Part shown: piece after piece, positions 53,466 through 62,435 of the stretch | Layout: each line of letters starts with the position of its first letter | How positions within the stretch are numbered: the stretch's first letter is position 1 | Made by a program: the position numbers and the translations under genes | NCBI GenBank assembly: GCA_022180725.1 | Contig: BQMO01000019.1 | Span: 48,913-112,912, forward strand | Origin: Phycisphaerae bacterium | GTDB lineage: Bacteria; Planctomycetota; Phycisphaerae; Phycisphaerales; UBA1924 | Reading direction: 5' to 3' | DNA length: 64,000 bases | Notes under the pieces: model-generated | Database searches by the model: none | The model's input: only the letters and a program-made list of their open reading frames with translations | Told to the model about the DNA's origin: nothing

Positions 53466-55250
53466 ATGCGGGCGTTCATGGACTTTCTCGACACGTTGAA
53501 CGGGATTCTGTGGCATGACATCGTGCTGTACGTGCTGCTGGCGGTGGGGGTGTTGTTCACGATCTGGACGAAGTTCGGGCAGTACCGGGCGCTGACGCAC
53601 GGTGTGTCGGTAATCCGGGGCAAGTACGACGACAAGGCCCACCCGGGCGCGATCAATCACTTCCAGGCGCTTTCGACCGCCCTGTCGGGGACGGTGGGGT
53701 TGGGGAACATCGCGGGCGTCTCGGTGGCGGTGGCGCTGGGCGGGCCGGGGGCGATCTTCTGGATGTGGGTGGTGGGGCTGGTGGGCATGGCGCTGAAGAT
53801 GACGGAAGTCACACAGGCGATGCTCTACCGGAACACGGACGACCCCGAGAACCCGCACGGCGGGGCGATGTGGGTGTGCAAGAAGGGGTTCGCGAAGATC
53901 CACCCGGCGCTGGGGCCGTTCGGCGCGGCGGTCGGCGTGATCTTCTGCATCACAGTGCTCATCTCGACCATCACGGGCGGGAACATGTTCCAGGCGTGGA
54001 ACGTCGCGGAGATCACCACGACGTACTTCCCGAGCGTTCCCGGCTTGGCGACGGGCGTGATCATCGCGGTGCTGGTGGGGCTGACGATCATCGGGGGCAT
54101 CAAGCGGATCGGGGCGGTGACGGGGCGTCTGGTGCCGTTCATGTGCGGTATTTATCTGCTGGGCGCGGTGGTCGTGCTGGCGATGAACCTCGGGGCGTTG
54201 CCGGAGATGCTGCGGCTGATCGTGATCTCGGGTATCCCGAAGTTCATGGGCGGGCAGGACGCGGTGCCGACGGGGGCATTCCTCGGCGGGACATTCGGGT
54301 ACGCATTCCTGTGGGGGATGAAGCGGGCGCTGTTCAGCAACGAGGCCGGGCAAGGCTCGGCGCCGATGGCGCACAGCGCGGCGAAGACGGACGAGCCGGT
54401 GCGCGAGGGCGTGGTGGCCGGGCTCGAGCCGTTCATCGACACGCTCGTGGTGTGCACGCTGACGGCGATGGTGGTGATGTCGACCGGAGCGTGGAAGCGT
54501 GAAGCCGCGGCGAAGTATGAAGGGCCGGTGGCGATCGTGCCCGCAACTGCGGCGGATGGGTCGGCGGTGGCGGGGAAGTGGGTGCCCTCGCGGAACGACC
54601 TGCCCGCCAAGAGCGACGCGGAAGCGAAGATCAGCAATGTGTGGCGCGAGAATGATCCGTTGTTCATGCTGGTCCGGGGTGAACTGGACACGAACACCGG
54701 GCGTGAGATTCACCAGTTGGCGGGGAAGGTGGTCAAGGGGGGCGACGGATCGCTGCGGGTGGCGTGGACGCCGTACGAGTCACCCGCGCCGCCGACGGTA
54801 GCCGAGCCCGGGTTATATCTGAATCTCCGGGGCGCGTCGCTCACGGGGTACGCGTTCGATCGGGCGATGCCGGGGATGGGGATGTGGATCGTGACGCTGG
54901 CGGCGTGGCTGTTCGCGGTCTCGACGGTGATCTCATGGGCGTATTACGGCGAGCAGGCGGTGGTGTTCATGCTGGGCAAGTGGTCGGTCCTGCCGTACAA
55001 ACTGGTGTACTGTCTGGCGGTGGTGGTGGCGACGATCCCCGGGTTGCTGAAGACGGATCAGGAACTGGACGCGCTGACGGCGCTGGGGACGGGCGTGATG
55101 CTGTGGGCGAACATCCCGATCATGCTGCTCTTCGGGCCGCAGGCGATGCGGGCGTATCACGAGTACATGGGCAAACTCAAGAGCGGGAAGTTCAAGGGTC
55201 ACGCGGCGCCGCCGATCGTGGATGTGGCGGAAGGCAAGGACGTGCGGTAG
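53466..55250 (+). CDS. Sodium:alanine/glycine symporter (AGCS family) with extra soluble insert
   Basis: A 594-residue inner-membrane amino acid transporter. The N-terminal half has the AGCS signature HFQALSTALSGTVGLGNIAGVSVAVALGGPGAIFWMWV and the middle FSNEAGQGSAPMAHSAAKTDEPVREG. Helices continue through about residue 345 and again from about 470 to 575. A 110-residue soluble stretch (about 348-460) sits between the two halves; ordinary members are about 450-490 residues. It has no sign of a known domain. ATG 53466 has AGGAGG upstream. The T6SS-like genes begin 42 bases after it, but a functional link is not evident. Confidence 0.85.
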   Translation: MRAFMDFLDTLNGILWHDIVLYVLLAVGVLFTIWTKFGQYRALTHGVSVIRGKYDDKAHPGAINHFQALSTALSGTVGLGNIAGVSVAVALGGPGAIFWMWVVGLVGMALKMTEVTQAMLYRNTDDPENPHGGAMWVCKKGFAKIHPALGPFGAAVGVIFCITVLISTITGGNMFQAWNVAEITTTYFPSVPGLATGVIIAVLVGLTIIGGIKRIGAVTGRLVPFMCGIYLLGAVVVLAMNLGALPEMLRLIVISGIPKFMGGQDAVPTGAFLGGTFGYAFLWGMKRALFSNEAGQGSAPMAHSAAKTDEPVREGVVAGLEPFIDTLVVCTLTAMVVMSTGAWKREAAAKYEGPVAIVPATAADGSAVAGKWVPSRNDLPAKSDAEAKISNVWRENDPLFMLVRGELDTNTGREIHQLAGKVVKGGDGSLRVAWTPYESPAPPTVAEPGLYLNLRGASLTGYAFDRAMPGMGMWIVTLAAWLFAVSTVISWAYYGEQAVVFMLGKWSVLPYKLVYCLAVVVATIPGLLKTDQELDALTALGTGVMLWANIPIMLLFGPQAMRAYHEYMGKLKSGKFKGHAAPPIVDVAEGKDVR

Positions 55251-55292
55251 TGTTGAGTCCGCGGCTGATCGCGGGGTGATGGGAGGCGTGCG

Positions 55293-57275
55293 TTGAGCAA
55301 GGGTGTCCAGGAACGGTTCGTGCACGCGCCGCTGCCGCGGTCGGTGCCGGAAGGGTACGTGGCCGCGCCGATCCGCGCGAGCGAAACGGGGAGCCTGCGG
55401 GTGTGCGTGCTCGTACGGTCGCGCGGCGTGAAGCCGGGCGAATCGCCGCTGGTGGGCCTGCGCGAGACGCTGGACGCCAAGGTCGTGCTCGGGTGCGTGC
55501 TCGACGCGGGCGGGCGTGTGAACGACTGGGTCGAACTGTGGGTGCAGGACCCGTCGGGTCTGGGGCAGGCGCTCGCGGTGTACCGCGAGGCCATGTCGAA
55601 CGCGGTGCTCGACGCGCGGTGGATCGCGCGGGTCGAATCGCTCGAAAAACTCGACGCGGCGGGGAGCGGGCTGGGCACCGGCGGGCTGATCCGCACGGGT
55701 CTGGAACGAGAGCATCCAGCCCCGATGTTCATCGACGCGTCGCGCGGCGTGGCATTGGACCCGAAGGACCGCAAGTCGGGTGCGGCGTGGGCGCTGTGTG
55801 TGGACGAAGGGCTGCTGGCGCGCAAGGGCGTGCCCGGGTACGCGACGACTCTGGCGCGGAACCTGTACCAGCCCGACTTGGGGGACGACACGCCATTCCT
55901 GCCGACCGACGTAGCCGATGGAAATGCGATGGGGCTTGGGCCCGAGGCCGTGGGGCTGAACCCCGGCGGGGGTTTGATGATGGTGCAGCGTTATTGCCCG
56001 CTCTCGTTCGAGGAGTTTGTGGACGCGGTGGGCGGCGTGGAGGGAGAAGGCGGGAACGCGGACGCCCTGTTGAAGTCGATCGCGTCGGCCGCGACGGGGG
56101 AGGTGCTCCGCCCCGGGGCGGGGTGGCTGATGCTCGCGGCCGGGGAATCCGGGCAGAGTCCGTCGGCGAGGCTTGTGGAGGCGTTGCATCTGAAGTTGAT
56201 GGTGCTGGCGGGGGCCGTCGCGTCGGTACGGTCGAGCGTGGCCACGACGCAGTCACCGATGCTGAACCTGGCGGCGCGATCATTCCGCGTGCGGCTGGGC
56301 GAGAACGGGAACGCCCTGCCGCACCTCTGGACGGCCCGGATCGGGCTGGTGATGCCGGGCGAGAGCGTGGAACTCCCGATCCCCGGGACCGAGGCGAAGT
56401 ATTACGTGGGCGGCCGGGGCGGGTCGGTCTCGATCTATGCACCGGCGGGGCTGTCGCAGGTCGGTTCCGGGCGCGGGTGGCTTCGCCTGCGGAACGTGGT
56501 GGCGGAGGACGCGGGCGGGCTGGTGATCGAGGGAACTCTCTCGACGCAGGATCGGGTGGTGCCGGGAAAGAACGACTTGTTGTGGCTTCGGTACAACCTG
56601 GGCCCGGTGCGGGTGGACCAGTACGCGACGCTGGACGCAAAGGGGTCGATGGCGCCGGGTGAAGTGCGCATCCGGTCGATCCCGCAAACTTTCGCGGCGG
56701 ACGCGGCGGCCCGGCTGAAGGGGGCGCTGGGGGTGCCGATCCCCGAGGTGAGTTTCGAGATCCTGCCGCTTCTTTCCTCGCCGTGCGATTTGTACGCGCT
56801 GGGGGTGCTGGCGACACGGACCCTGATGACCACCCCGGGCATGCCGCTGCCGGTGGCCCTGGACGAGTTGTTCAGCCTGGCGGGGAAAGTGGCGATCGAG
56901 CACGAGAGCGGCGAGGAGTTGTGGGTTCGATTGGAGCGGGCGTACATGACGGAGAAGCGCTGGGCCGAGGCGCTGGGGCCCCAGGTGCTGGCCGCGTGCG
57001 GGCTGAAGCCCGACGAGGCGTTCGAGGTGATCCCGCCGCGGTTGTGGATGGGCGTGGTCGCGATGATCATCCGGTGTTTCACGGGCCTGGGACCCGATGC
57101 GCGCTGCAAGGACTATGGTGATGCACCGGCCGGGGGGCTGCACAAGGTCTTTGACGGCGTGTTGGACGATTTGTACGCTTTGCTGGTGGCGTGTCGAACG
57201 CTGATCGTGTCGGATTACCGGCTGAACGCGGAAGTACGGACCGTCGTGCGCGAGTGCATGGCGGCCGCTCGGTGA
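55293..57275 (+). CDS. Large soluble protein with a kinase-C-lobe-like segment, T6SS-linked by context
   Basis: A 660-residue cytoplasmic protein starting at TTG 55293 with a strong GGGAGG six bases upstream. I cannot assign the first 480 residues. The segment SSPCDLYALGVLATRTLM (about 500-520) followed by an alpha-helical tail looks like the kinase alpha-F region (D-x-Y-x-L-G-x), but no ATP-binding lobe or catalytic loop is visible, so it may be a pseudokinase remnant or a scaffold. It is followed 64 bases later by the TssJ-like lipoprotein gene, and lies in the same direction as a pseudokinase fusion and TssK. The function is unknown. Confidence 0.65.
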   Translation: MSKGVQERFVHAPLPRSVPEGYVAAPIRASETGSLRVCVLVRSRGVKPGESPLVGLRETLDAKVVLGCVLDAGGRVNDWVELWVQDPSGLGQALAVYREAMSNAVLDARWIARVESLEKLDAAGSGLGTGGLIRTGLEREHPAPMFIDASRGVALDPKDRKSGAAWALCVDEGLLARKGVPGYATTLARNLYQPDLGDDTPFLPTDVADGNAMGLGPEAVGLNPGGGLMMVQRYCPLSFEEFVDAVGGVEGEGGNADALLKSIASAATGEVLRPGAGWLMLAAGESGQSPSARLVEALHLKLMVLAGAVASVRSSVATTQSPMLNLAARSFRVRLGENGNALPHLWTARIGLVMPGESVELPIPGTEAKYYVGGRGGSVSIYAPAGLSQVGSGRGWLRLRNVVAEDAGGLVIEGTLSTQDRVVPGKNDLLWLRYNLGPVRVDQYATLDAKGSMAPGEVRIRSIPQTFAADAAARLKGALGVPIPEVSFEILPLLSSPCDLYALGVLATRTLMTTPGMPLPVALDELFSLAGKVAIEHESGEELWVRLERAYMTEKRWAEALGPQVLAACGLKPDEAFEVIPPRLWMGVVAMIIRCFTGLGPDARCKDYGDAPAGGLHKVFDGVLDDLYALLVACRTLIVSDYRLNAEVRTVVRECMAAAR

Positions 57276-57339
57276 GGAGTTGGAGGCCGTACGGGGGTCG
57301 GGGACGGAATCCCGCAACTTGAACATGAAGGGCAAGCAC

Positions 57340-57885
57340 ATGAACCAGACACGTGGACGGGTGATGATGGTGGTGGCGGCGATGGCGGCGGTGTTGACGC
57401 TCGTCGGGTGCGGTGGGGCGAAGCGGCTTGGGCGGTACGACCTGGTCGTGACGGCGGACCCGAGTCTGCGCGACGGGGGCACGGGCCGGCTGCCGCTGGT
57501 CGAAGTGGACCTGATCGGCGTGGCGGAGAGCGACCTGGGCAACTGGGGCGCGCAGGGGGTGGACCAGCACTTCTCGGGCGAGAACGCGGTCCGCAACGAC
57601 GCGAAATCGTACACCCATACGGTGACGTTCTCGCAGGATGATGCCGGGGCGAAGGTGCTCAAGGCGGGCGATCCGATCTGGCAAACGTGGCAGAAGCGCG
57701 GCGTGACGCACCTGTACGTGTTCGGGAGCGCGCGGACCTTCCGCAACACCCCGGGCGGGCCGGATCGTCGGAAGATGTCGATCCCGCTGACCACGGACAA
57801 GTGGGAGAGCGGGACGCGGCAGATCGACATCGTGCTGAAGGGCAGCGGCGTGGACTGCGCCACGGCGCAGAAGGTCATGAAGTAG
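57340..57885 (+). CDS. TssJ-like lipoprotein
   Basis: A 181-residue lipoprotein: signal MNQTRGRVMMVVAAMAAVLTLVGC with a lipobox at Cys24. The mature part starts YDLVVTADPSLRDGGTGRLPLVEVDLIGV, which resembles the beta-sandwich start of TssJ, the outer-membrane lipoprotein that anchors the TssM/TssL complex of type VI secretion (GRxPxVxVxxxxL). The length is also TssJ-like. ATG 57340 has AAGGG upstream. The context (TssK downstream) supports it, but the match is by eye. A terminator follows at 57914-57940. Confidence 0.55.
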   Translation: MNQTRGRVMMVVAAMAAVLTLVGCGGAKRLGRYDLVVTADPSLRDGGTGRLPLVEVDLIGVAESDLGNWGAQGVDQHFSGENAVRNDAKSYTHTVTFSQDDAGAKVLKAGDPIWQTWQKRGVTHLYVFGSARTFRNTPGGPDRRKMSIPLTTDKWESGTRQIDIVLKGSGVDCATAQKVMK

Positions 57886-57913
57886 CCGATCGCAGGGCGC
57901 GAGGTGAATCTCC

Positions 57914-57940
57914 GGCCCCTCCGGGTGGAGGGGCCTTTTT
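57914..57940 (+). terminator. Rho-independent terminator between the lipoprotein and pseudokinase genes
   Basis: GGCCCCTCC (57914-57922) and GGAGGGGCC (57927-57935) form a perfect 9-bp stem with a GGGT loop and TTTTT (57936-57940). It lies 29 bases past the lipoprotein stop and 18 bases ahead of the next start. Confidence 0.8.
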
Positions 57941-57957
57941 ACGGAATGCGGGGCGAC

Positions 57958-60900
57958 ATGCCGGGATTCGGGCGATTCGAGACGGTTGACGAACTCGCAT
58001 CGAGCGGGCCGTTCACGGTGTACTCGGCTCGCGCGGCGGGCGAGGCCGGCCCGGCTCGGCTGGTCCTCAAGACATTCCGGACGCAGGATGACTTCGCGGA
58101 CGCGGAGTTGCTCGAGCGTCAGGCGGGCGCGTTCCTCGCGGCGGCGACCCTGCAGCAGGGCCTGGCCAAGGCGTCGCCGGGCTCGTGGGCGCCGGTGCAT
58201 GACCTCGGACGGACCGAGACCCACGCGTACTACGTGACCGATCTGTATCCCGAGACGGGTCAGCGACTGGTGGACTCCCGTCGCGAACTGTCGCTCCGGG
58301 CCGTCGCGGGCGTTGTCCGCGGGGTGTGCGACGCGCTCGAGGCGCTCCATGCGGTTCACCCCGGTCGCGGACACGGCGCGGTCCGCCCCGGAAATGTCCT
58401 CGTGCGTCCGAAGGAAGGCGGCGCGGGCGAACTGGAGGGCGCCGGGGTCTTCCTGTCGGACCCGGAACCTCCGTCGGACCTTGGGCCCAAGTCCCAGAGC
58501 GACGACCTGCGGGAACTGGCGGACCTGCTGCACCAACTCGTGACCCACCGGCCCGCGCCCAAGGCCGGCGCGGTCGAGCGCAGCGAGGACTGGACGGCGT
58601 ACGGCGACGGGGGCGAAGCGCTGCGGGCGCTCTGCGAAGCGATGCTCAATCCCGCGCCGGGCGCGCCGCTGATGACCCCGGCGGATATCCGCGCGCGGCT
58701 GGACGCGTGCCTGCGGATGAAGCCGCCGAAGAAGGGGTCGAGCAAGGGACTCATCGCGGTGATCGCGGCGGTGGTGCTGATCGGGGGCGGTGTGGGCGCG
58801 TTCCTGGCGATGCGCGGGGGCGGGGGAGGTGGCCCCAGACCCGATCAGGATGGACGATTGCGGTTCGTCGAACGGGCCGACCAGTGGCTTGCGGAGGACG
58901 AGCGGCAGGCGGAAGCGCTGCTCTCGAAGATCGAGGCCGCGTTGCTTACCGGCTCGGGTACGCCCGAAGACGATACGGAGCGGGAACGGTTGGCGGGCGA
59001 GTTTTCGGCCCGTCGCGCCGAGATCACCGCGCTGCGGGCGGAATCGTTCCCCACGGCGGCGTCGGCCACTCTCGCCGAGGATCAGCGTCGATTCAACGAA
59101 CGGGTGACCCAGGCCGAGCGGAATCTCCGGTCGGTGCAAGTGGCCCTCAGCGAGTTGAACGGACGGGTCAAGGTGGCCGAGCAGGGGGGCGACCCACGCG
59201 GCGAAAACCCGATGCAGTGGATGAGCGCGGGCGAGAAGCGCCTTCGGGACGCGTACCAGGCGGCCTCGGCGGAACTGGATGAAAGCGGGGATCGCGGGCG
59301 CGAAGAACTGACGCGGCTGCGCGATCAGTACGACACGCTGGTGGAGCGGATCGGCACGATGCGCGGGCATGTCTGGGACCCGCCCCTGCCCGAGGGGGCG
59401 GATGTCTCGGCGCAGGCCGAAGCAGCGCGGGCGAGAGTCGCGAAGCAGGCGTCGATCACGGCGGAGGTGCCGGTGATCGCGGCGGAGGTACGGAAACTCA
59501 CGGATGAATCCCACGCGGTGCTCGAGAAGTCACGCGGGTGGCTGAAAGACTATCTCTCGGAGCAGCGTGCGCGGGTGAACGAGGTGACGGCCTCGGCGGT
59601 GCTGGGCGAGGCGTACACGCGGATGATCGGGCTGCTCGGGCAGCGGGCCGACCAGAAGAAGATCGGGTGGAGCGGGGTCCGCGCGGAGATCCAGAAACTC
59701 GAAGCCTGGACACGCGGGGTGGAATCGGCCATCCCCACCATGGCGGAGGTGCCGCGCCCCGCGGGCACCGCGGTGGATTTCGACCTGGTGACGCGAAGAT
59801 TCGCTGACGAGCGTGACGAGGCGATGCGTCGTGCGGCCTCGCCCGTGATCGATGACGGGATCATCCCGGACCTCAACGAGGCGGGGTATCAGGGCGTGCT
59901 CGGGCGGCTGGCGGCGGACCTGGCGACCAAGGCCGGGAACTATCGAACCATCCTGCAGGACGCGACCAGCATGGAGTTTCTCCTCGCGAACGGATACGCG
60001 ACGACGGAGGAAGGGCCGACGAAGGCGACGATCGCGGCGCTGCGGCCACGGGTCGAGGCGTTGACGCGGGACACGCCGATGGAACGCGCGGTGGAGCGCG
60101 TGCTGGAGCGTGTCGTGGCGCTGGAACGGGTCGAGGCGTTGTCGGACGCGCCGTCGCTGGTGCGGGCGATTAGCGACGCGGGCGCGGCGGGCGAACCCAG
60201 TCGCGCGTGGGGCGCCTGGCGGAAGATCCCCGCGACGGGGTTTCCGGCGAAGGCCGAGGACGTGGCGACGTTCGCAACCATCGCGGCGAACGCGCTGAAG
60301 CCGGCGCTGGAGAAGATCCCCGACGCGGCGCGGCGCACCACGATGATGGCCCAGGCCGAACGGGCGGTGCACGACGGGTGGATCGCTTTCGTGCGGGAGC
60401 GGGCCGGGTCTTCGCCCGAGGAAGTGACGCGGGCGTTCGAATCGATGAGCGTGGCGAAGGTGACCGAGGCCGAGATCGGCGCGATGGAGCCGTGGGTCCG
60501 GTTCAACTACGAGCGGTGGAAGTTCCTGGGCGAGGTGGCGCGCGTGGTGACCGCGGGAGACAAGGATGGCCAGATCGCGCAGATCATGCCCGTGGCGCAG
60601 GCGTTTTGCCGACGATGGGACAGCGAGTTTGCGTCGCTGAGTTCGCGCGAGGGGATGGCGGGGCTGCGCAAGCAACTGGGCGACATGGCGGCGGGCAAAG
60701 TGGTGGACCTGCGCGAGGAAGGCCCGGGCCGAGTCGGGTGGGCGGGAACACCCGCGGCGGACGGTTCCGAAGTGACGTACACGTGGAAGTCCCACACGCT
60801 GCGATTCATCAAGGTGCGAGAGGACACGGAGAAGGCGTCGTTCCTGGCGACGACGGAGGTTCCGCTTCGGCTGTTCGTGGACGTGATGGATTCGGCCAAT

Positions 60901-61893
60901 GGGTGGTCCAACCTGCCGCGGATGGGCCCGAAGGCCAACGAGGGGATTGACGGCCGCGCCGGGCCGGTGGTGTGGCGATGGTGGACCGACGCGGGGGGAC
61001 GGATGGAGCCGAATCCTTCGGCGGCCGCGTCCCCGAAGAGCCCGAACGGGAACGGATGGTTCACCCAGCCGCCACAACCGATGAGCTCGGCGGGGTATTA
61101 CCCGGCGGGGATGCAGGCGCCCTCGGGCGAGCCGGCGCCCCCAACCTGGGAATCGCCCATGACGTGGCTCTCGCCGCAGGCGGCGGTGTATGCCGCGGCG
61201 TGGATGGGGTGCCGCCTGCCGACCCCCGAGGAGTGGCAAGAAGCGCGTCAGCGTGAGGGACCTGCCGCGGCGGGAGACGCCAATCGTCGCGATGCGCTGT
61301 GGGGCGAACAGCACGCATACATCACGGAGTTGATCAAGCCCGACGCCAACGGCGCCAGGCCGTTCAGTTCGGCACGATTTCCGAGCGGGGGTATCCTGCG
61401 TGTTCGAGGCCCGGGCGAGCGGGCGCCGTCGGCGGAGACAGACAATAAAGTGGCGGTCGAAGGGCGTGATGGGTGGTTGTGGTTCAGGCCCGTGAACGAC
61501 GGGGGTGGGCGTGATTTCAAGCACCTGGAAGGGAATGTCGCGGAGTGGGTGTACACGAACGCGGCGGCGCTCGACGCGTTGCTCAAGCCCGACATGGCAG
61601 CGGTGAACGCGGTCTTCGGACGGTTCGGCGAAGGGCTTGGGGTGCTCGGCGCCTCGGCGCTCTCGCCGCCGGAGTATGCCCCCGAGGCCGTACTGCCGTG
61701 CGTGCAGGGCGGACCGACGCAGACGCAGCGCGGCTTTTACCTCACGGAGTCGTCGGTGGGGTATTCGGATGTCGGGTTTCGTCCGGCGTTTACGACCGGC
61801 GCGGGCGGAGGCGCGGGAACACCGAAGGATCGCCTCCTGGGAATTCTGCGCACCACGCCGTATCTCGCACGGGGCGGATCGGGCGGGGGATGA
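57958..61893 (+). CDS. Pseudokinase-transmembrane-helical-formylglycine-enzyme-like fusion protein (T6SS-linked)
   Basis: A 1311-residue membrane protein. An N-terminal kinase-like domain (about 1-245) has the ATP Lys (LVLKTF, Lys38) but the catalytic loop is HGAVRPGNVLV (about 139-149): HRD Asp is Ala and the Lys is Arg, and the DFG position reads SDP. So it is a pseudokinase. One transmembrane helix (about 263-285, GLIAVIAAVVLIGGGVGAFLA) is followed by a Gly spacer and 640 residues of helical/coiled sequence. The last third (about 935-1311) is an SUMF1/FGE-sulfatase-like domain (ATTEVPLRLFVDVM, HLEGNVAEWVYTN, SDVGFRPAF). The start ATG 57958 lies after the terminator; an in-frame GTG at 57904 lies inside the hairpin. 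It may be a PpkA-like regulator of type VI secretion. Confidence 0.7.
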   Translation: MPGFGRFETVDELASSGPFTVYSARAAGEAGPARLVLKTFRTQDDFADAELLERQAGAFLAAATLQQGLAKASPGSWAPVHDLGRTETHAYYVTDLYPETGQRLVDSRRELSLRAVAGVVRGVCDALEALHAVHPGRGHGAVRPGNVLVRPKEGGAGELEGAGVFLSDPEPPSDLGPKSQSDDLRELADLLHQLVTHRPAPKAGAVERSEDWTAYGDGGEALRALCEAMLNPAPGAPLMTPADIRARLDACLRMKPPKKGSSKGLIAVIAAVVLIGGGVGAFLAMRGGGGGGPRPDQDGRLRFVERADQWLAEDERQAEALLSKIEAALLTGSGTPEDDTERERLAGEFSARRAEITALRAESFPTAASATLAEDQRRFNERVTQAERNLRSVQVALSELNGRVKVAEQGGDPRGENPMQWMSAGEKRLRDAYQAASAELDESGDRGREELTRLRDQYDTLVERIGTMRGHVWDPPLPEGADVSAQAEAARARVAKQASITAEVPVIAAEVRKLTDESHAVLEKSRGWLKDYLSEQRARVNEVTASAVLGEAYTRMIGLLGQRADQKKIGWSGVRAEIQKLEAWTRGVESAIPTMAEVPRPAGTAVDFDLVTRRFADERDEAMRRAASPVIDDGIIPDLNEAGYQGVLGRLAADLATKAGNYRTILQDATSMEFLLANGYATTEEGPTKATIAALRPRVEALTRDTPMERAVERVLERVVALERVEALSDAPSLVRAISDAGAAGEPSRAWGAWRKIPATGFPAKAEDVATFATIAANALKPALEKIPDAARRTTMMAQAERAVHDGWIAFVRERAGSSPEEVTRAFESMSVAKVTEAEIGAMEPWVRFNYERWKFLGEVARVVTAGDKDGQIAQIMPVAQAFCRRWDSEFASLSSREGMAGLRKQLGDMAAGKVVDLREEGPGRVGWAGTPAADGSEVTYTWKSHTLRFIKVREDTEKASFLATTEVPLRLFVDVMDSANGWSNLPRMGPKANEGIDGRAGPVVWRWWTDAGGRMEPNPSAAASPKSPNGNGWFTQPPQPMSSAGYYPAGMQAPSGEPAPPTWESPMTWLSPQAAVYAAAWMGCRLPTPEEWQEARQREGPAAAGDANRRDALWGEQHAYITELIKPDANGARPFSSARFPSGGILRVRGPGERAPSAETDNKVAVEGRDGWLWFRPVNDGGGRDFKHLEGNVAEWVYTNAAALDALLKPDMAAVNAVFGRFGEGLGVLGASALSPPEYAPEAVLPCVQGGPTQTQRGFYLTESSVGYSDVGFRPAFTTGAGGGAGTPKDRLLGILRTTPYLARGGSGGG

Positions 61894-61904
61894 TCGACGG
61901 CGGG

Positions 61905-62144
61905 TTATTCAGGAACCGCGGCGGTAGCGGTGGCGGGTTCGGCGGACTTCGGCGCGGCCTTGCCGGTGGATTTCGCCGGCTTGTTCTGTGCGGTCATCAT
62001 GCGAGCGCCGAGGGCATCGCTGGCGCCGACATTTCCACCGGACTTGTGGGTAAAGGTGAAGAGGTTCGCGAAGGGAGTTCCGGCACAGCCGGTCAGCGTA
62101 AGGGCGAATACCGAACAGGCAAGGAGCGGGAGACAACGGCGCAT
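61905..62144 (-). CDS. Small lipoprotein
   Basis: A 79-residue lipoprotein. MRRCLPLLACSVFALTLTGC is a signal with a lipobox at Cys20, and the mature part is Gly/Ala/Thr/Lys-rich with no recognised fold, ending in PAKSTGKAAPKSAEPATATA. AGGAGG lies 5 bases ahead of ATG 62144, so the gene is well supported. It is convergent with the pseudokinase fusion gene (11 bases between the stops) and divergent from the gene at 62436. It could be an unusual lipoprotein of the secretion locus or an unrelated gene. Confidence 0.75.
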   Translation of the reverse strand: MRRCLPLLACSVFALTLTGCAGTPFANLFTFTHKSGGNVGASDALGARMMTAQNKPAKSTGKAAPKSAEPATATAAVPE

Positions 62145-62435
62145 GCGGACCTCCTGGAATGATGACAAGGCAGAGGATCGGCGCTCACGGGAGGCGATTT
62201 CATGAGGGGGATCCGCCCCATCGCCCAGGCCGTAGGCCTGCGGCGCGTATGCGGCCCGGTCGGGTTGCGCGGGGGAGGTATCGGAGCGCCGGGGTTCGAA
62301 TCCACGGCGCAAAGTTGTTTGTGGCGGGTGTTTGTGTTGTACCGGGCGTCCGGTAAGATGTAGGATCGGAGTGCATGGCTGGCCGCCGAGCGATTGGTTC
62401 CGATCGGCATGGCTCGGCATCATGGCGCACGAGAC
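62145..62435. other. Divergent intergenic region
   Basis: No gene supported. TTGTGT (about 62331) and TAAGAT with 16 bases between may be a weak promoter for the gene at 62436. A T-arm-like sequence at 62286-62310 does not belong to a complete tRNA. Confidence 0.35.

Noticed and set aside
57904..57957. GTG start for the pseudokinase fusion ahead of the terminator
   Set aside because: The first residues would be encoded by the terminator hairpin itself; starts at 57946 or 57958 avoid this.
62286..62310. tRNA-like T-arm (GGTTCGAATCC in a GCGCCG...CGGCGC context)
   Set aside because: The T-stem has a mismatch, and no acceptor stem, D-arm or anticodon arm can be built in the flanking bases on either strand.
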